Shown: positions 15,690 through 23,261 of the stretch, in pieces
Numbering within the stretch: the first letter of the stretch is position 1
Layout of the letters: each line of letters opens with the position of its first letter
DNA from: an uncultured Collinsella sp.
GTDB taxonomy: Bacteria > Actinomycetota > Coriobacteriia > Coriobacteriales > Coriobacteriaceae
Assembly (NCBI GenBank): GCA_902493895.1
Contig: CABUQW010000010.1
Coordinates: 1-45,653 of the forward strand
Reading direction: 5' to 3'
Length of the DNA: 45,653 bases
Notes under the pieces: generated by a model
What the model was told of the DNA's origin: nothing
Databases searched by the model: none
The model's input: the letters and a program-made list of their open reading frames with translations, nothing else
Made by a program: the position numbers and the translations under genes

Positions 15690-16619
15690 CTACCTGTTTG
15701 CTTCAATGAGCTTTTCAAGCCTCAAAACTCGATGGTAGAGGGCTGACTTCGACAAGGGAGGGTCAGCCATCTCCCCCAAATCACGCAGTGACAGATCGGG
15801 GTAGCGCTCGCGCAGGTCGCAAAAGACCGCCAAGGCATCCGGAAGCGCATCGCGAAGGCCACGCTGCTCGAGCTCATCGATAAGCGCAAGCTGATGTTGG
15901 GCAGCGCCGGCGCTTCTGGTCTGGTTGGCGAGCTCGGCGTTCACGCGACGGTTCACATCGTTCTTAACCAACTTGACCGCGCGCGCCTCCTCAATCTCGG
16001 CAACGCTGCGCTTGGCACCAATCAGCTTTAAAAGATGCTCGATTTCCTCGGCGCTCTTAATGTACACGGCATATGACCCCCGCCGAGCATTAACACGCGC
16101 ATGGACCCCAATCTGCTCCAACAGATCGCAAAGTCCCTTGGCATATTGCTCGCCCTGCACCGCGATCTCCAAATGAAAATCGCCGCGTGGATCGGCCACG
16201 AAACCGCCCGCGATGAGCGCGCCGCGGATATAGGCAAGCCTGCAGCAGGGACGGGCAACGATATGTCGGGGCACGCCGGCGACAAGTCCTCCCCTACGGT
16301 CGAGGATGCCCAGCAGCACCAGAGCCTTATCCAGGTCTGGCTGATCAGGCAAGGTGATGAGGTAGTTTCGAACCTTATGCAATACAGATTTACGAACGGT
16401 GAACTCCGTTTTGAGCTTAAGGATGCGATGCGTCAGCGTGATCATCGTGCGCGCGACGGCGCCCGTCTCGGTCGCGACCGTCAAACGATACCGCCCGGAG
16501 CCGGCCAGCGAAAGTGTACCGCTCACACGCGTCAGGGCGGCAAGCGTCGACAAGTCGCAGTATTCACATTCGGGTTCGCAGCGCGCGAGCTCGTCGCGCA
16601 CCTCGGCGGTAAACGACAT
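15690..16619 (-). CDS. whiA: WhiA, DNA-binding regulator of division/sporulation-type genes
   Basis: A 309-aa protein of the WhiA family. The N-terminal half is a degenerate LAGLIDADG homing-endonuclease-like fold (RPCCRLAYIRGALIAGGFVADPRGDFHLEI is the recognisable block). The C-terminal ~85 residues form a helix-turn-helix (DLSLRDLGEMADPPLSKSALYHRVLRLEKL). In Streptomyces WhiA controls division genes; in Bacillus it affects division and chromosome segregation. It starts six nt after rapZ, as expected, but yvcK, which usually lies between them, is absent. No terminator is obvious between its stop and the gap control region. Confidence 0.95.
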   Translation of the reverse strand: MSFTAEVRDELARCEPECEYCDLSTLAALTRVSGTLSLAGSGRYRLTVATETGAVARTMITLTHRILKLKTEFTVRKSVLHKVRNYLITLPDQPDLDKALVLLGILDRRGGLVAGVPRHIVARPCCRLAYIRGALIAGGFVADPRGDFHLEIAVQGEQYAKGLCDLLEQIGVHARVNARRGSYAVYIKSAEEIEHLLKLIGAKRSVAEIEEARAVKLVKNDVNRRVNAELANQTRSAGAAQHQLALIDELEQRGLRDALPDALAVFCDLRERYPDLSLRDLGEMADPPLSKSALYHRVLRLEKLIEANR

Positions 16620-16625
16620 GCAGGC

Positions 16626-17528
16626 CTATGCCTTCGTGTTGGCGCGCGAAAGGTCGCGGTGGGAAATGCTCACGTGATATTGGGCGCCTTCCAAATAACG
16701 TGCCGTGGCCTCGGCGATGGCAACGCTGCGGTGTTGACCGCCCGTGCAGCCGATGGCGATAGAAAGCTGTGGCTTGCCCTCCGCGATATAGCCCGGCATC
16801 ACCGTATCGAGCAGCTGTGTCCAAGCCTTCCAAAACTCCTGCGTCTTGGGATGGTCCAGAACAAAATCTGAGACCTTTTTATCGAGACCGGTCATCGTGC
16901 GCATCTCGGGATCGTAGAACGGATTGGGCAGGAAACGAACGTCGATCATAATGTCCGCCTCGACGGGCATGCCGTGCTTAAAGCCAAACGAGAACACGTG
17001 AACGTCCATGAGCTGCTGGTCGGACAGCTCGGAAAATGCCATACGTAGCTTGTTGCGCAGCGCAGAGGTGCGCAGACGGCTCGTGTCGATAATCATATCG
17101 GCTCGGTCGCGCACGCCCTGCAGCTGAAGGCGCTCGCGTTGAATGGCATCGGCCGTAGTCTCCCCCGGCTTGGCAATGGGATGGCGGCGGCGATTTTCGC
17201 TGTAGCGACGAATCAGCACCTCGTCAGAAGCCTCCAGGAACACGATGTCGCAGCTCATCTCGCGCTCTTCGAGCGCGGCGACCGCATCGAGCAACTCGTC
17301 AAACAGTCCCTGGCTACGCAAATCGCAGGTAACGGCGAGATGCCTGCCCACGCCCGTATTGATGCCGACGAGCTCGGCAAGCTGGGCGATGAGACGCGGA
17401 GGCAGGTTATCGATGCAAAAATAGCCCATGTCCTCGAACACGTGCATGGCCTGTGTGCGGCCCGATCCGGACATTCCGGTGATGATGACGATATCGGGGA
17501 TGCGCTCCGAGCGCTCCGCCGCATCCAT
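16626..17528 (-). CDS. rapZ: RapZ/YvcJ-family nucleotide-binding protein
   Basis: A 300-aa P-loop protein. The N-terminal kinase-like domain has Walker A GMSGSGRT at 18-25, with Arg where many families have Lys; actinobacterial RapZ proteins commonly have Arg. A conserved middle (DVRFLPNPFY, MTGLDKKVSDFVL) and a C-terminal domain with IGCTGGQHRSVAIAE follow. In E. coli RapZ is an adaptor in GlmZ sRNA turnover; in Gram-positives the role is less defined. The ATG at 17528 has GGGAG five nt upstream; earlier in-frame starts add no conserved residues. It is co-transcribed with whiA. Confidence 0.94.
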   Translation of the reverse strand: MDAAERSERIPDIVIITGMSGSGRTQAMHVFEDMGYFCIDNLPPRLIAQLAELVGINTGVGRHLAVTCDLRSQGLFDELLDAVAALEEREMSCDIVFLEASDEVLIRRYSENRRRHPIAKPGETTADAIQRERLQLQGVRDRADMIIDTSRLRTSALRNKLRMAFSELSDQQLMDVHVFSFGFKHGMPVEADIMIDVRFLPNPFYDPEMRTMTGLDKKVSDFVLDHPKTQEFWKAWTQLLDTVMPGYIAEGKPQLSIAIGCTGGQHRSVAIAEATARYLEGAQYHVSISHRDLSRANTKA

Positions 17529-17560
17529 GGCATCTCCCTTTTGCATGTGCTGCCTCCCGA

Positions 17561-17596
17561 AAACAAGCGCGGGACCCAGCAACCCGGATCCCGCGC
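17561..17596 (-). terminator. Terminator of the nan cluster (after nanE)
   Basis: On the minus strand GCGCGGGA pairs with TCCCGCGC, with a 14-nt apex that can fold further, then TTGTTTT. It lies 51 nt past the nanE stop and 39 nt before rapZ. Confidence 0.75.
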
Positions 17597-17647
17597 GGTC
17601 AATTGCCTATATTGAGTATACCGCCCCGAGCGGATACGAGGCCTGTC

Positions 17648-18334
17648 TTACGCCTCAAGCGCAGCCTTGAACCAACTCGTAATACTCGTGGGGTGCGTGA
17701 TGGCGGTGCCGACGACAACGGCCCAGGCGCCAGCATCGATCGCAGCGCGAGCCTCCTCGGGCGTATGCACGCGACCCTCGCAAATGATGGGAAGGCCGGG
17801 GAATTCCTCAGTCGCCTGGCGCAGGAGCGGCAGGTCGGGGCCATCGGCCATGGTGCAGTCGATGGCGGCGACGCCGTGAGAAAGCGTGGTGGATACAAGG
17901 TCGAAGCCCATATCAACAGCACGGCGAATGTCCTCGATGGTGGCGCAATCCGCCATCAGGAGCACACCCTCCTCGTGCAGCGGGCGGAAGGTATCCTCGA
18001 CCGTCTTGCCATCGGGGCGCGGACGATCGGTGGCGTCGATCGCCACGATATCGGCACCGGCAGCAACGCAGGCGCGAGCGTGACGCAGCGTCGGCGTGAT
18101 GTAAACGCCCTCGTGCCCATCCTTCCACAGGCCGATGACGGGAACCTCACAGCGACCCTTAATGGCGGCAATGTCGGCAAGGCCCTGGCAGCGAATGGCG
18201 GCGGCGCCGCCGAGCTCGCAAGCGCGAGACATTTGCGCCATGGTCTCGGGCGTACGAAGCGGCTCGCCCATATACGCCTGAACGCTCACGACGAGCTTGC
18301 CCTTCAGGGATTGAATCAAAGGATCGACGGTCAT
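17648..18334 (-). CDS. nanE: N-acetylmannosamine-6-phosphate 2-epimerase
   Basis: Converts ManNAc-6-P to GlcNAc-6-P in sialic acid catabolism; 228 aa, TIM barrel, cytosolic. Residues expected at the active site are visible: R48 (AAIRCQG), K71 (PVIGLWKD), D100 (DIVAIDATDRPRPDG) and E186 (IICEGRVHTPEEA). The C-terminal phosphate-binding AVVVGTAITHP is present. It is the last gene of the nan cluster, 70 nt after the ROK kinase with a hairpin in between. The product needs NagA and NagB, which are not in this window. Confidence 0.94.
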   Translation of the reverse strand: MTVDPLIQSLKGKLVVSVQAYMGEPLRTPETMAQMSRACELGGAAAIRCQGLADIAAIKGRCEVPVIGLWKDGHEGVYITPTLRHARACVAAGADIVAIDATDRPRPDGKTVEDTFRPLHEEGVLLMADCATIEDIRRAVDMGFDLVSTTLSHGVAAIDCTMADGPDLPLLRQATEEFPGLPIICEGRVHTPEEARAAIDAGAWAVVVGTAITHPTSITSWFKAALEA

Positions 18335-18357
18335 AAGGCTGCAACCTTTCTTAGAAT

Positions 18358-18388
18358 AGCCTCCCGAGGCGTGTTGTCTCGGGAGGCT
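18358..18388 (-). other. Intercistronic stem-loop between nanK and nanE
   Basis: AGCCTCCCGAG (18358-18368) pairs perfectly with CTCGGGAGGCT (18378-18388), 11 bp with a 9-nt loop. On the minus strand it is followed by ATTCTAAG rather than a T run, then the nanE ribosome binding site. It is a partial terminator or stability element. Confidence 0.65.
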
Positions 18389-18404
18389 CCTTCAGCAGAT
18401 ACTT

Positions 18405-19370
18405 TTACTTCAACGAGGCGAGAAGATGCTCAGCGGCGCCGATGAGCGGAGCATCGCCCTCCAGAGAACCGATGAGGATCGGCGTGTTCTGAAGCGGATC
18501 GAGCGCCTGGCTGGCATAGCCCTCGTGCACCGAATCCTTCCACGTCTGCGAACGCCAATCGGGACCTTGGTGAATCACGCCGCCCGAAAGCACGATGACC
18601 TCAGGGTCCAGGATGTTAGCGAGCGAGCCCAAGCTGGCCCCCAGCGCAAAGCCGGCGTCATGGATGACCTCGGTCGCCTTTGCGTCGCCCGCACGGCACA
18701 GGTCGTTCACATCGCGACCGACCGAAGGACGGCTGGGGTCGACGCGACCAAAGCGCTCATCGTACATACGACCAATGGAAGTGCCCGAAGCAACCGACTC
18801 AAGATGACCAGAACGTCCGCAGGCGCAGGGAATGCCGGCGGCAGCCGAGCACTCGATGTGGCCCATATGGCCGGCAGCACCATGGAAGCCCTGCATCACG
18901 CGGCCGTTCTCGACATATGCGCCGCCGATGCCCGTACCGATGCCCAGACACAAGACGGAGAACTTGCCCTTGCCGACGCCCCAGTGGGCCTCGCCCAGAG
19001 CATGAGCCTGCACGTCGCCCACCACGGCAACGGGGAGACCAAGGTCCTCGCGCAGACGCGGCCCCAACTGAACGCCGGACCAGCCGGGCATGATCTCGTT
19101 GGCATACGCGATGGCGCCCGTCTTGGGATCGACGACGCCGGCAGCACCGATCCCGACGCCAAGGACCTCGACATCGGGATTCGCCTCGAGAGCGGCCTTG
19201 ATGGACGCCTCGATACGCTGGAAGACGGCCTCGCCGCCCTCCTGGGCCTCGGTGGGAACCTCAGCTTCAAAGACCGGATGGGGCACGCTGCCATCAGCCG
19301 GATACTCCATAATGGCAGTCGCAATCTTGGTGCCGCCGATATCGACGGAGCAAACGTACTTGTTCTCCAT
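18405..19370 (-). CDS. nanK: ROK-family sugar kinase, probably N-acetylmannosamine kinase
   Basis: Phosphorylates a sugar, here probably ManNAc to ManNAc-6-P; 321 aa. ATP-binding DIGGTKIA is at 10-17, the likely catalytic base D119 lies in VVGDVQAHALGE, and LGIGTGIGGAYV and the ROK signature region follow. The zinc site reads GHMGH...CACGRSGHLE, so H168, C182 and C184 are kept but the usual third Cys is His (189), which could still bind zinc. Glucokinase is the main alternative; the position between nanA and nanE favours NanK. The ATG at 19370 has AAGGAG six nt upstream. Confidence 0.85.
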   Translation of the reverse strand: MENKYVCSVDIGGTKIATAIMEYPADGSVPHPVFEAEVPTEAQEGGEAVFQRIEASIKAALEANPDVEVLGVGIGAAGVVDPKTGAIAYANEIMPGWSGVQLGPRLREDLGLPVAVVGDVQAHALGEAHWGVGKGKFSVLCLGIGTGIGGAYVENGRVMQGFHGAAGHMGHIECSAAAGIPCACGRSGHLESVASGTSIGRMYDERFGRVDPSRPSVGRDVNDLCRAGDAKATEVIHDAGFALGASLGSLANILDPEVIVLSGGVIHQGPDWRSQTWKDSVHEGYASQALDPLQNTPILIGSLEGDAPLIGAAEHLLASLK

Positions 19371-19450
19371 GTCGCTCTCCTTAGGAGATAAAAACAACTA
19401 CAGGAAATGCGCCGTCAGGCTAGCCGCCACAGCGCGGTAAAGGTTTTCCA

Positions 19451-19537
19451 GGTGCCCGAGGTTGGGGTGAAAGTGGTCGGGCGTTGACCCAATGGGTCAC
19501 GCCCGACCACTTGAGCCCCAAGATCGGGTGCCCGGGG
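19451..19537. repeat. Long inverted repeat with flanking direct repeats (MITE-like)
   Basis: Terminal inverted repeats 19462-19484 and 19499-19521 match at 20 of 23 positions, starting TTGGGG and ending CCCCAA, with an inner GACCC-AAT-GGGTC. They are bracketed by near-identical 11-bp direct repeats GGTGCCCG(A/G)GG at 19451-19461 and 19527-19537, like a target-site duplication. It sits between nanA and nanK and could alternatively be a large intercistronic terminator. Confidence 0.65.
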
Positions 19538-19542
19538 AAGCT

Positions 19543-20463
19543 TTACAGGAGACCGTTGTCCTGGAGGACCTTCTTAATCGCCTCGACGTTCTCGCCGGTC
19601 ATGGCCTTCACCGGGCGCGGCATGGTCGGGCTGTCGAAGATGCCCATGAGGTTCATAGCGGTCTTGAAGGCGCCGACGCCACCGGCATAGCCCTGGACGC
19701 CCGAGGTGACATCCCAGATGTGCGAAATCTCATTGAGGCGATCCTGCTCGGCCTTGACGGTAGCCCAGTCACCGGCCTGAGCGGCCTTCCACTGGCGCAC
19801 GTAGCCCTCGGGCTCAACGTTGGCGAGACCCGGGACGGAACCGTCGGCGCCACCGAGGTAAGCACCGTCGACAACAACCTCGTGACCGGTGAGGATGCTC
19901 ATCGGATGGCCGTTCTTCTCATTCTCCTGAACGAGGTAGCGGAACGAGATGTCATCGCCCGAGGAATCCTTGACGCCGGCCAGAACGCCCTCGGCGCCGA
20001 GCTTGGCAAGGAGCTTCCAGGGGAGCTTGGTGTGGACGCACACGGGGATGTCGTAGGCGAAGATGGGCAGGTCGAGTTCCTCGTGCAGGATGCGGAAGTG
20101 CTCCTCGACCTCGGTCATGCCCTGCAGGGCATAGAACGGGCAGGTGGCGACGAGGGCATCGGCGCCCAGCTCCTGGGCGACCTTGCCGTGCTCGATCATG
20201 CGCTCGGTCTCGGTGTCGATGATGCCGACCAGAACAGGCACGCGGTGATCGACGATGCGCACGGCCTCGGCGATGATCTGACGACGACGCTCGTCGGTGG
20301 AGAAGACGACCTCGCCCGAGGAGCCCAGGAAGAACAGGCCATCGACGCCGGCATCGATCATGCGGTTGATGCTGCGCTCAAAGGAGGCAACGTCGAGCTG
20401 GTGGTCTTCGGTATCGGGAACAACGACGGGAGGGATAACGCCGGTGAATTTCTGAGTTGCCAC
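19543..20463 (-). CDS. nanA: DapA/NanA-family aldolase, probably N-acetylneuraminate lyase
   Basis: A class I aldolase of 306 aa, predicted to split Neu5Ac into ManNAc and pyruvate. The Schiff-base Lys is K165 (GVKDSSGD), the catalytic Tyr is Y137 (FAYDIP), and the pyruvate carboxylate loop is GSSGE (47-51). The family also contains dihydrodipicolinate synthase and keto-deoxy-sugar aldolases; adjacency to nanK and nanE makes the sialate lyase role most likely, but residues alone do not settle it. The start is a GTG at 20463 with AAGGAG six nt upstream; an in-frame ATG 84 nt earlier adds non-homologous residues. Confidence 0.85.
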   Translation of the reverse strand: MATQKFTGVIPPVVVPDTEDHQLDVASFERSINRMIDAGVDGLFFLGSSGEVVFSTDERRRQIIAEAVRIVDHRVPVLVGIIDTETERMIEHGKVAQELGADALVATCPFYALQGMTEVEEHFRILHEELDLPIFAYDIPVCVHTKLPWKLLAKLGAEGVLAGVKDSSGDDISFRYLVQENEKNGHPMSILTGHEVVVDGAYLGGADGSVPGLANVEPEGYVRQWKAAQAGDWATVKAEQDRLNEISHIWDVTSGVQGYAGGVGAFKTAMNLMGIFDSPTMPRPVKAMTGENVEAIKKVLQDNGLL

Positions 20464-20531
20464 AAGAATCTCCTTAGTTGTCTGGCGAGCGGCCCTATGC
20501 CACCCACTCTTGTTGGCAGTGTCCAGGCCGT

Positions 20532-21383
20532 CTAGGCCAAAGAACACGGGTAGAACGTTTGGTTAAAAAAGTCGACGACTTCGTTTTCGAACGCATTGAT
20601 GCGCTCGTGAGCGTATTTGGCATAGATGATATGCCTCCGGTCACACTCAAGACCGTTGAATACGGCGAACTGGCCCTTGGGATCGCTCACGGCATCCATG
20701 AGCGATGTGCCTATGAGCACCGATCCGCGCACCCGAGACGACAGAGCCTCGAGGCCACCGGGGATTGGATTGGCAGCCGCCGTGCAGGCAAGGCCCCGCT
20801 CGTCCAGAGCAGAAACCGCCAGCGCAACACCGCCGCCAAGGCCCTCGCCCCACGCAAAAATACGATCGGGGTCCATGCCATCAAGATTGCGCGCGACCTT
20901 CGCCAACGCGCAGCCCCAACGGACGCGCTCGACAAACGCAGGTGAGGTAATCCCCTGCTGCAGGTCGTCCGCACCAGCAACATCGTCATCCAGCGCGAGG
21001 ACGGCATACCCCATGGCGGCAAATCTCGTCATGTGATGCCAGCCGCGCACAGGCCGATCGATGTCGTGGAACATCAGACATAGCGGCACGCGCTCAGATA
21101 CTCGGGCACGACCGACAGGCTCGATCAAACGAGCGTGAATCGCATCGTCACCGAGCTCAAAGGAGACCTCCGAGTAACGGGCGCAGGGGTTAGCAAAGTC
21201 AATCGCCGTAATGGCCAGGCTTTGAATCTCAAGATTCAAAGCGCATGTCTCTAAATCAGAAACATCCGCAGAAGCATCGCCGCGCCAATCCCGGAAATCG
21301 GAGAGCCTTGACGAAACCGTTCCAGGAATCCCCGCAAGCTCGGAGACAATCAGCTCATTGACATTGCTCTCGCACTTAGACAT
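20532..21383 (-). CDS. CE7-like alpha/beta hydrolase paralogue lacking the nucleophile Ser
   Basis: A 283-aa protein related to the CE7 esterase encoded next to it. Shared blocks are a FHD...GWHHMTRFAAMGYAVLALD region, the DPDRIFAWGEGLGGGVALA nucleophile-elbow region, GTSLMDAVSDPKGQFAVFNGL, and YAHERI. In the neighbour the elbow is GASQGGG with Ser183; here it reads GEGLGGG, so Gly181 replaces Ser. The Asp and His of the triad are kept. It is therefore probably not an ordinary Ser esterase; a binding, regulatory or partner role is possible. The N-terminal ~60 residues differ from the neighbour. Its ATG overlaps the neighbour's stop by eight nt, so the two are made together. Confidence 0.75.
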   Translation of the reverse strand: MSKCESNVNELIVSELAGIPGTVSSRLSDFRDWRGDASADVSDLETCALNLEIQSLAITAIDFANPCARYSEVSFELGDDAIHARLIEPVGRARVSERVPLCLMFHDIDRPVRGWHHMTRFAAMGYAVLALDDDVAGADDLQQGITSPAFVERVRWGCALAKVARNLDGMDPDRIFAWGEGLGGGVALAVSALDERGLACTAAANPIPGGLEALSSRVRGSVLIGTSLMDAVSDPKGQFAVFNGLECDRRHIIYAKYAHERINAFENEVVDFFNQTFYPCSLA

Positions 21384-22353
21384 GAGCCTCCCCTCCCTTG
21401 CAGAAAAACGGAATGATCAAATCGTCAAAATCCTGAATCTCCTCGTGTCCAAAGCCTTCAAAGAACTCATGACGCTTTTCGCAGGTCAGGTTGTTATAGA
21501 CCGCAAACTGTGTCGCTGGCGGACAGACGATATCGGCTGTGCCGGTGCCAAACAGCACGGGGCATTTGACCATAGGGGCAAAGTTCTTGGAATCAAAGTA
21601 CGCCAGCTTGGCATAAGCTTCGTTAATACGAGTCGAGTCCTCGTCAAACCAGCGAGACCAATAGCGCAGGCCCTCGTAGGCAATGTCGTCGGCATCCAAA
21701 TCCCAGACCATGCGGAAATCTGACAGGAAGGGATAGAGGATGGCGGCGCGATTGATAAGCTCGCTGTTAAGTGCACAGGTCGCAATGCCCAAACCGCCGC
21801 CCTGCGACGCGCCGTTCACAAACACACGCGCAAGATCGATGCCCTCGAGCTCGCGAACGATGCGGCACAGGATGCGAATATCTTGGTGCAAGCGGACATA
21901 GTAGAGGTTGGCCGGGTCGCCGTCGATACCGGCGACGATATGACCGGCAACCGTTGTGCCCTCAAATCCACCAATGTCCTCGGAGGGACCTCCTTGGCCG
22001 GGGCAGTCGAGGGCGATGAGTGCCATGCCCATGCCCGCAAACGACGCCTGCTCAAACCAGCTGCGGCTTGCACCCGGATACCCATGGAACTGAAGTACCA
22101 ATGGCACGGGCTCGTCCGAGACGGGTTTAAGGTACTTGGCATGCAGGCGAGCGCCACACATGCCGGTATACCAGAGATCGAAAAGCTGGCAGGTCGCGGC
22201 ATCGGTGACCGATGCCGCCTCGATCGCATAGTCAAGCCCGACAGCGTCGGCCTCGGCCATGCGATCCTTCCAAAAGAGATCGAAATCTGATGGACGGGGC
22301 ATGGCGCCTCGATATTCACCAAATTGATGTTGTAGCTCCTGAGCACTTGGCAT
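21376..22353 (-). CDS. CE7 (acetyl xylan esterase/cephalosporin deacetylase-type) esterase
   Basis: A 325-aa alpha/beta hydrolase that removes acetyl groups from small carbohydrates. The triad is S183 (VNGASQGGG), D274 (GTADIVCPP) and H303 (GFGHEE). The family oxyanion region FHGYPGASRSW and LDCPGQGG are present. There is no signal peptide, so it acts in the cytosol on imported sugars. Its place between a sialate-type importer and nanA suggests it may deacetylate O-acetyl sialic acids; this is inference, as CE7 enzymes are best known on xylo-oligosaccharides. The ATG at 22353 is used; a TTG five codons earlier has no better ribosome site. Confidence 0.85.
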   Translation of the reverse strand: MPSAQELQHQFGEYRGAMPRPSDFDLFWKDRMAEADAVGLDYAIEAASVTDAATCQLFDLWYTGMCGARLHAKYLKPVSDEPVPLVLQFHGYPGASRSWFEQASFAGMGMALIALDCPGQGGPSEDIGGFEGTTVAGHIVAGIDGDPANLYYVRLHQDIRILCRIVRELEGIDLARVFVNGASQGGGLGIATCALNSELINRAAILYPFLSDFRMVWDLDADDIAYEGLRYWSRWFDEDSTRINEAYAKLAYFDSKNFAPMVKCPVLFGTGTADIVCPPATQFAVYNNLTCEKRHEFFEGFGHEEIQDFDDLIIPFFCKGGEAHV

Positions 22354-22389
22354 GGCTCGTGAACCCAACCTTTCGGAATCGCAACGGAG

Positions 22390-22417
22390 GTGCGCCCGGC
22401 AAGGGAACCGGGCGCAC
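22390..22417 (-). other. Stem-loop between the transporter ATPase and the esterase gene
   Basis: GTGCGCCCGG (22390-22399) pairs perfectly with CCGGGCGCAC (22408-22417), 10 bp with an 8-nt loop. No T run follows on either strand, so it is more likely an mRNA segment boundary than a full terminator. In minus-strand order it comes after the esterase leader start and before the ATPase end reversed, so it sits 37 nt upstream of the esterase ATG. Confidence 0.5.
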
Positions 22418-22433
22418 GGGAGGGAAAGCGAGG

Positions 22434-23261
22434 CTACTCGCCGAGCTTGGGATGCAGCAGCGACGGCGCAGCGCCGAGCAGCATCTTGGTGTAGGGGTCC
22501 TGGGGGTGCTGGAAGACCTGCTTGGCCTCGCCCTGCTCGACGATCCTGCCGCCATTCATAACGATGATGTCGTCAGAGATATAGCGGACCGTCTGGATGT
22601 CATGGCTGATGAACACCATGGCCAAGCCGAGCTCCTTCTTAAGGTCGGTCAGCAGGTTCAGAATCTGCGCGCGGACTGAAACGTCCAGAGCCGAGGTGGG
22701 CTCGTCGGCGATGATGGCATCGGGGTTCAGCGACAGGGCACGGGCAATTGCGACGCGCTGGCGCTGGCCGCCCGAAAGCTGGCCGGGAAGAACCTCGGCA
22801 GCGGAGCTGGGCAGACCGGTGAGCTCCAGGAGCTCCTTGACGCGCTTCTCCTGCTCGGCCTCGGTACCCAGGTTGTGGACGCGCATGGGGTCGAGCAGCT
22901 GCTCGCGAACGACCATGCGGGGGTTGAGCGCCGTGGCCGGGTTCTGGAACACGACCGAGATGACGCGACCCATGTGGCGACGGTCCTCGGCGGTACGTTT
23001 GGTAACGTCCTTGCCCTTAAAGTAGACCTTGCCGCTCGTGGGGGCCTGCAGGCCGCACATGACGTTGGCGGTGGTGGACTTACCGCAACCGGACTCGCCG
23101 ACGATGCCGATCGTCTGACCGGGCATGAGCTTAATCGTTACACCCTGAACGGCGTGAACCAGGTTGGGGTGCAGAATCGAGCCGGTACGGGTCCTAAAGG
23201 TGACGTGGACGTCATCAAGGAAGATGATCGGCTCGACGCCGTTGACTGCGGTCTCGCTCAT
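22434..23261 (-). CDS. ABC transporter ATPase (oligopeptide/sialic-acid type), stand-alone
   Basis: A 275-aa ATP-binding subunit. Walker A GESGCGKS is at 55-62, signature LSGGQ at 162-166, and Walker B AIIADE at 182-187, followed by the switch His in ISHDIQTVRY. It lacks the ~50-residue C-terminal oligo_HPY Cys cluster seen in the dppD and dppF products. It partners with the ATPase half of the fusion protein encoded directly upstream; the fusion's TAG is followed immediately by this ATG. Placement in the nan cluster suggests sialic acid uptake. Confidence 0.9.
   Translation of the reverse strand: MSETAVNGVEPIIFLDDVHVTFRTRTGSILHPNLVHAVQGVTIKLMPGQTIGIVGESGCGKSTTANVMCGLQAPTSGKVYFKGKDVTKRTAEDRRHMGRVISVVFQNPATALNPRMVVREQLLDPMRVHNLGTEAEQEKRVKELLELTGLPSSAAEVLPGQLSGGQRQRVAIARALSLNPDAIIADEPTSALDVSVRAQILNLLTDLKKELGLAMVFISHDIQTVRYISDDIIVMNGGRIVEQGEAKQVFQHPQDPYTKMLLGAAPSLLHPKLGE

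Noticed and set aside
16626..17528. Defective P-loop in RapZ (Arg in place of Lys)
   Set aside because: Arg at this position is usual in actinobacterial RapZ homologues, so it is not treated as unusual.
18405..19370. Loss-of-function zinc site in the ROK kinase (His in place of the third Cys)
   Set aside because: His can ligate zinc and GHLE variants are, as far as I recall, common in actinobacterial ROK proteins, so this is not evidence of decay.
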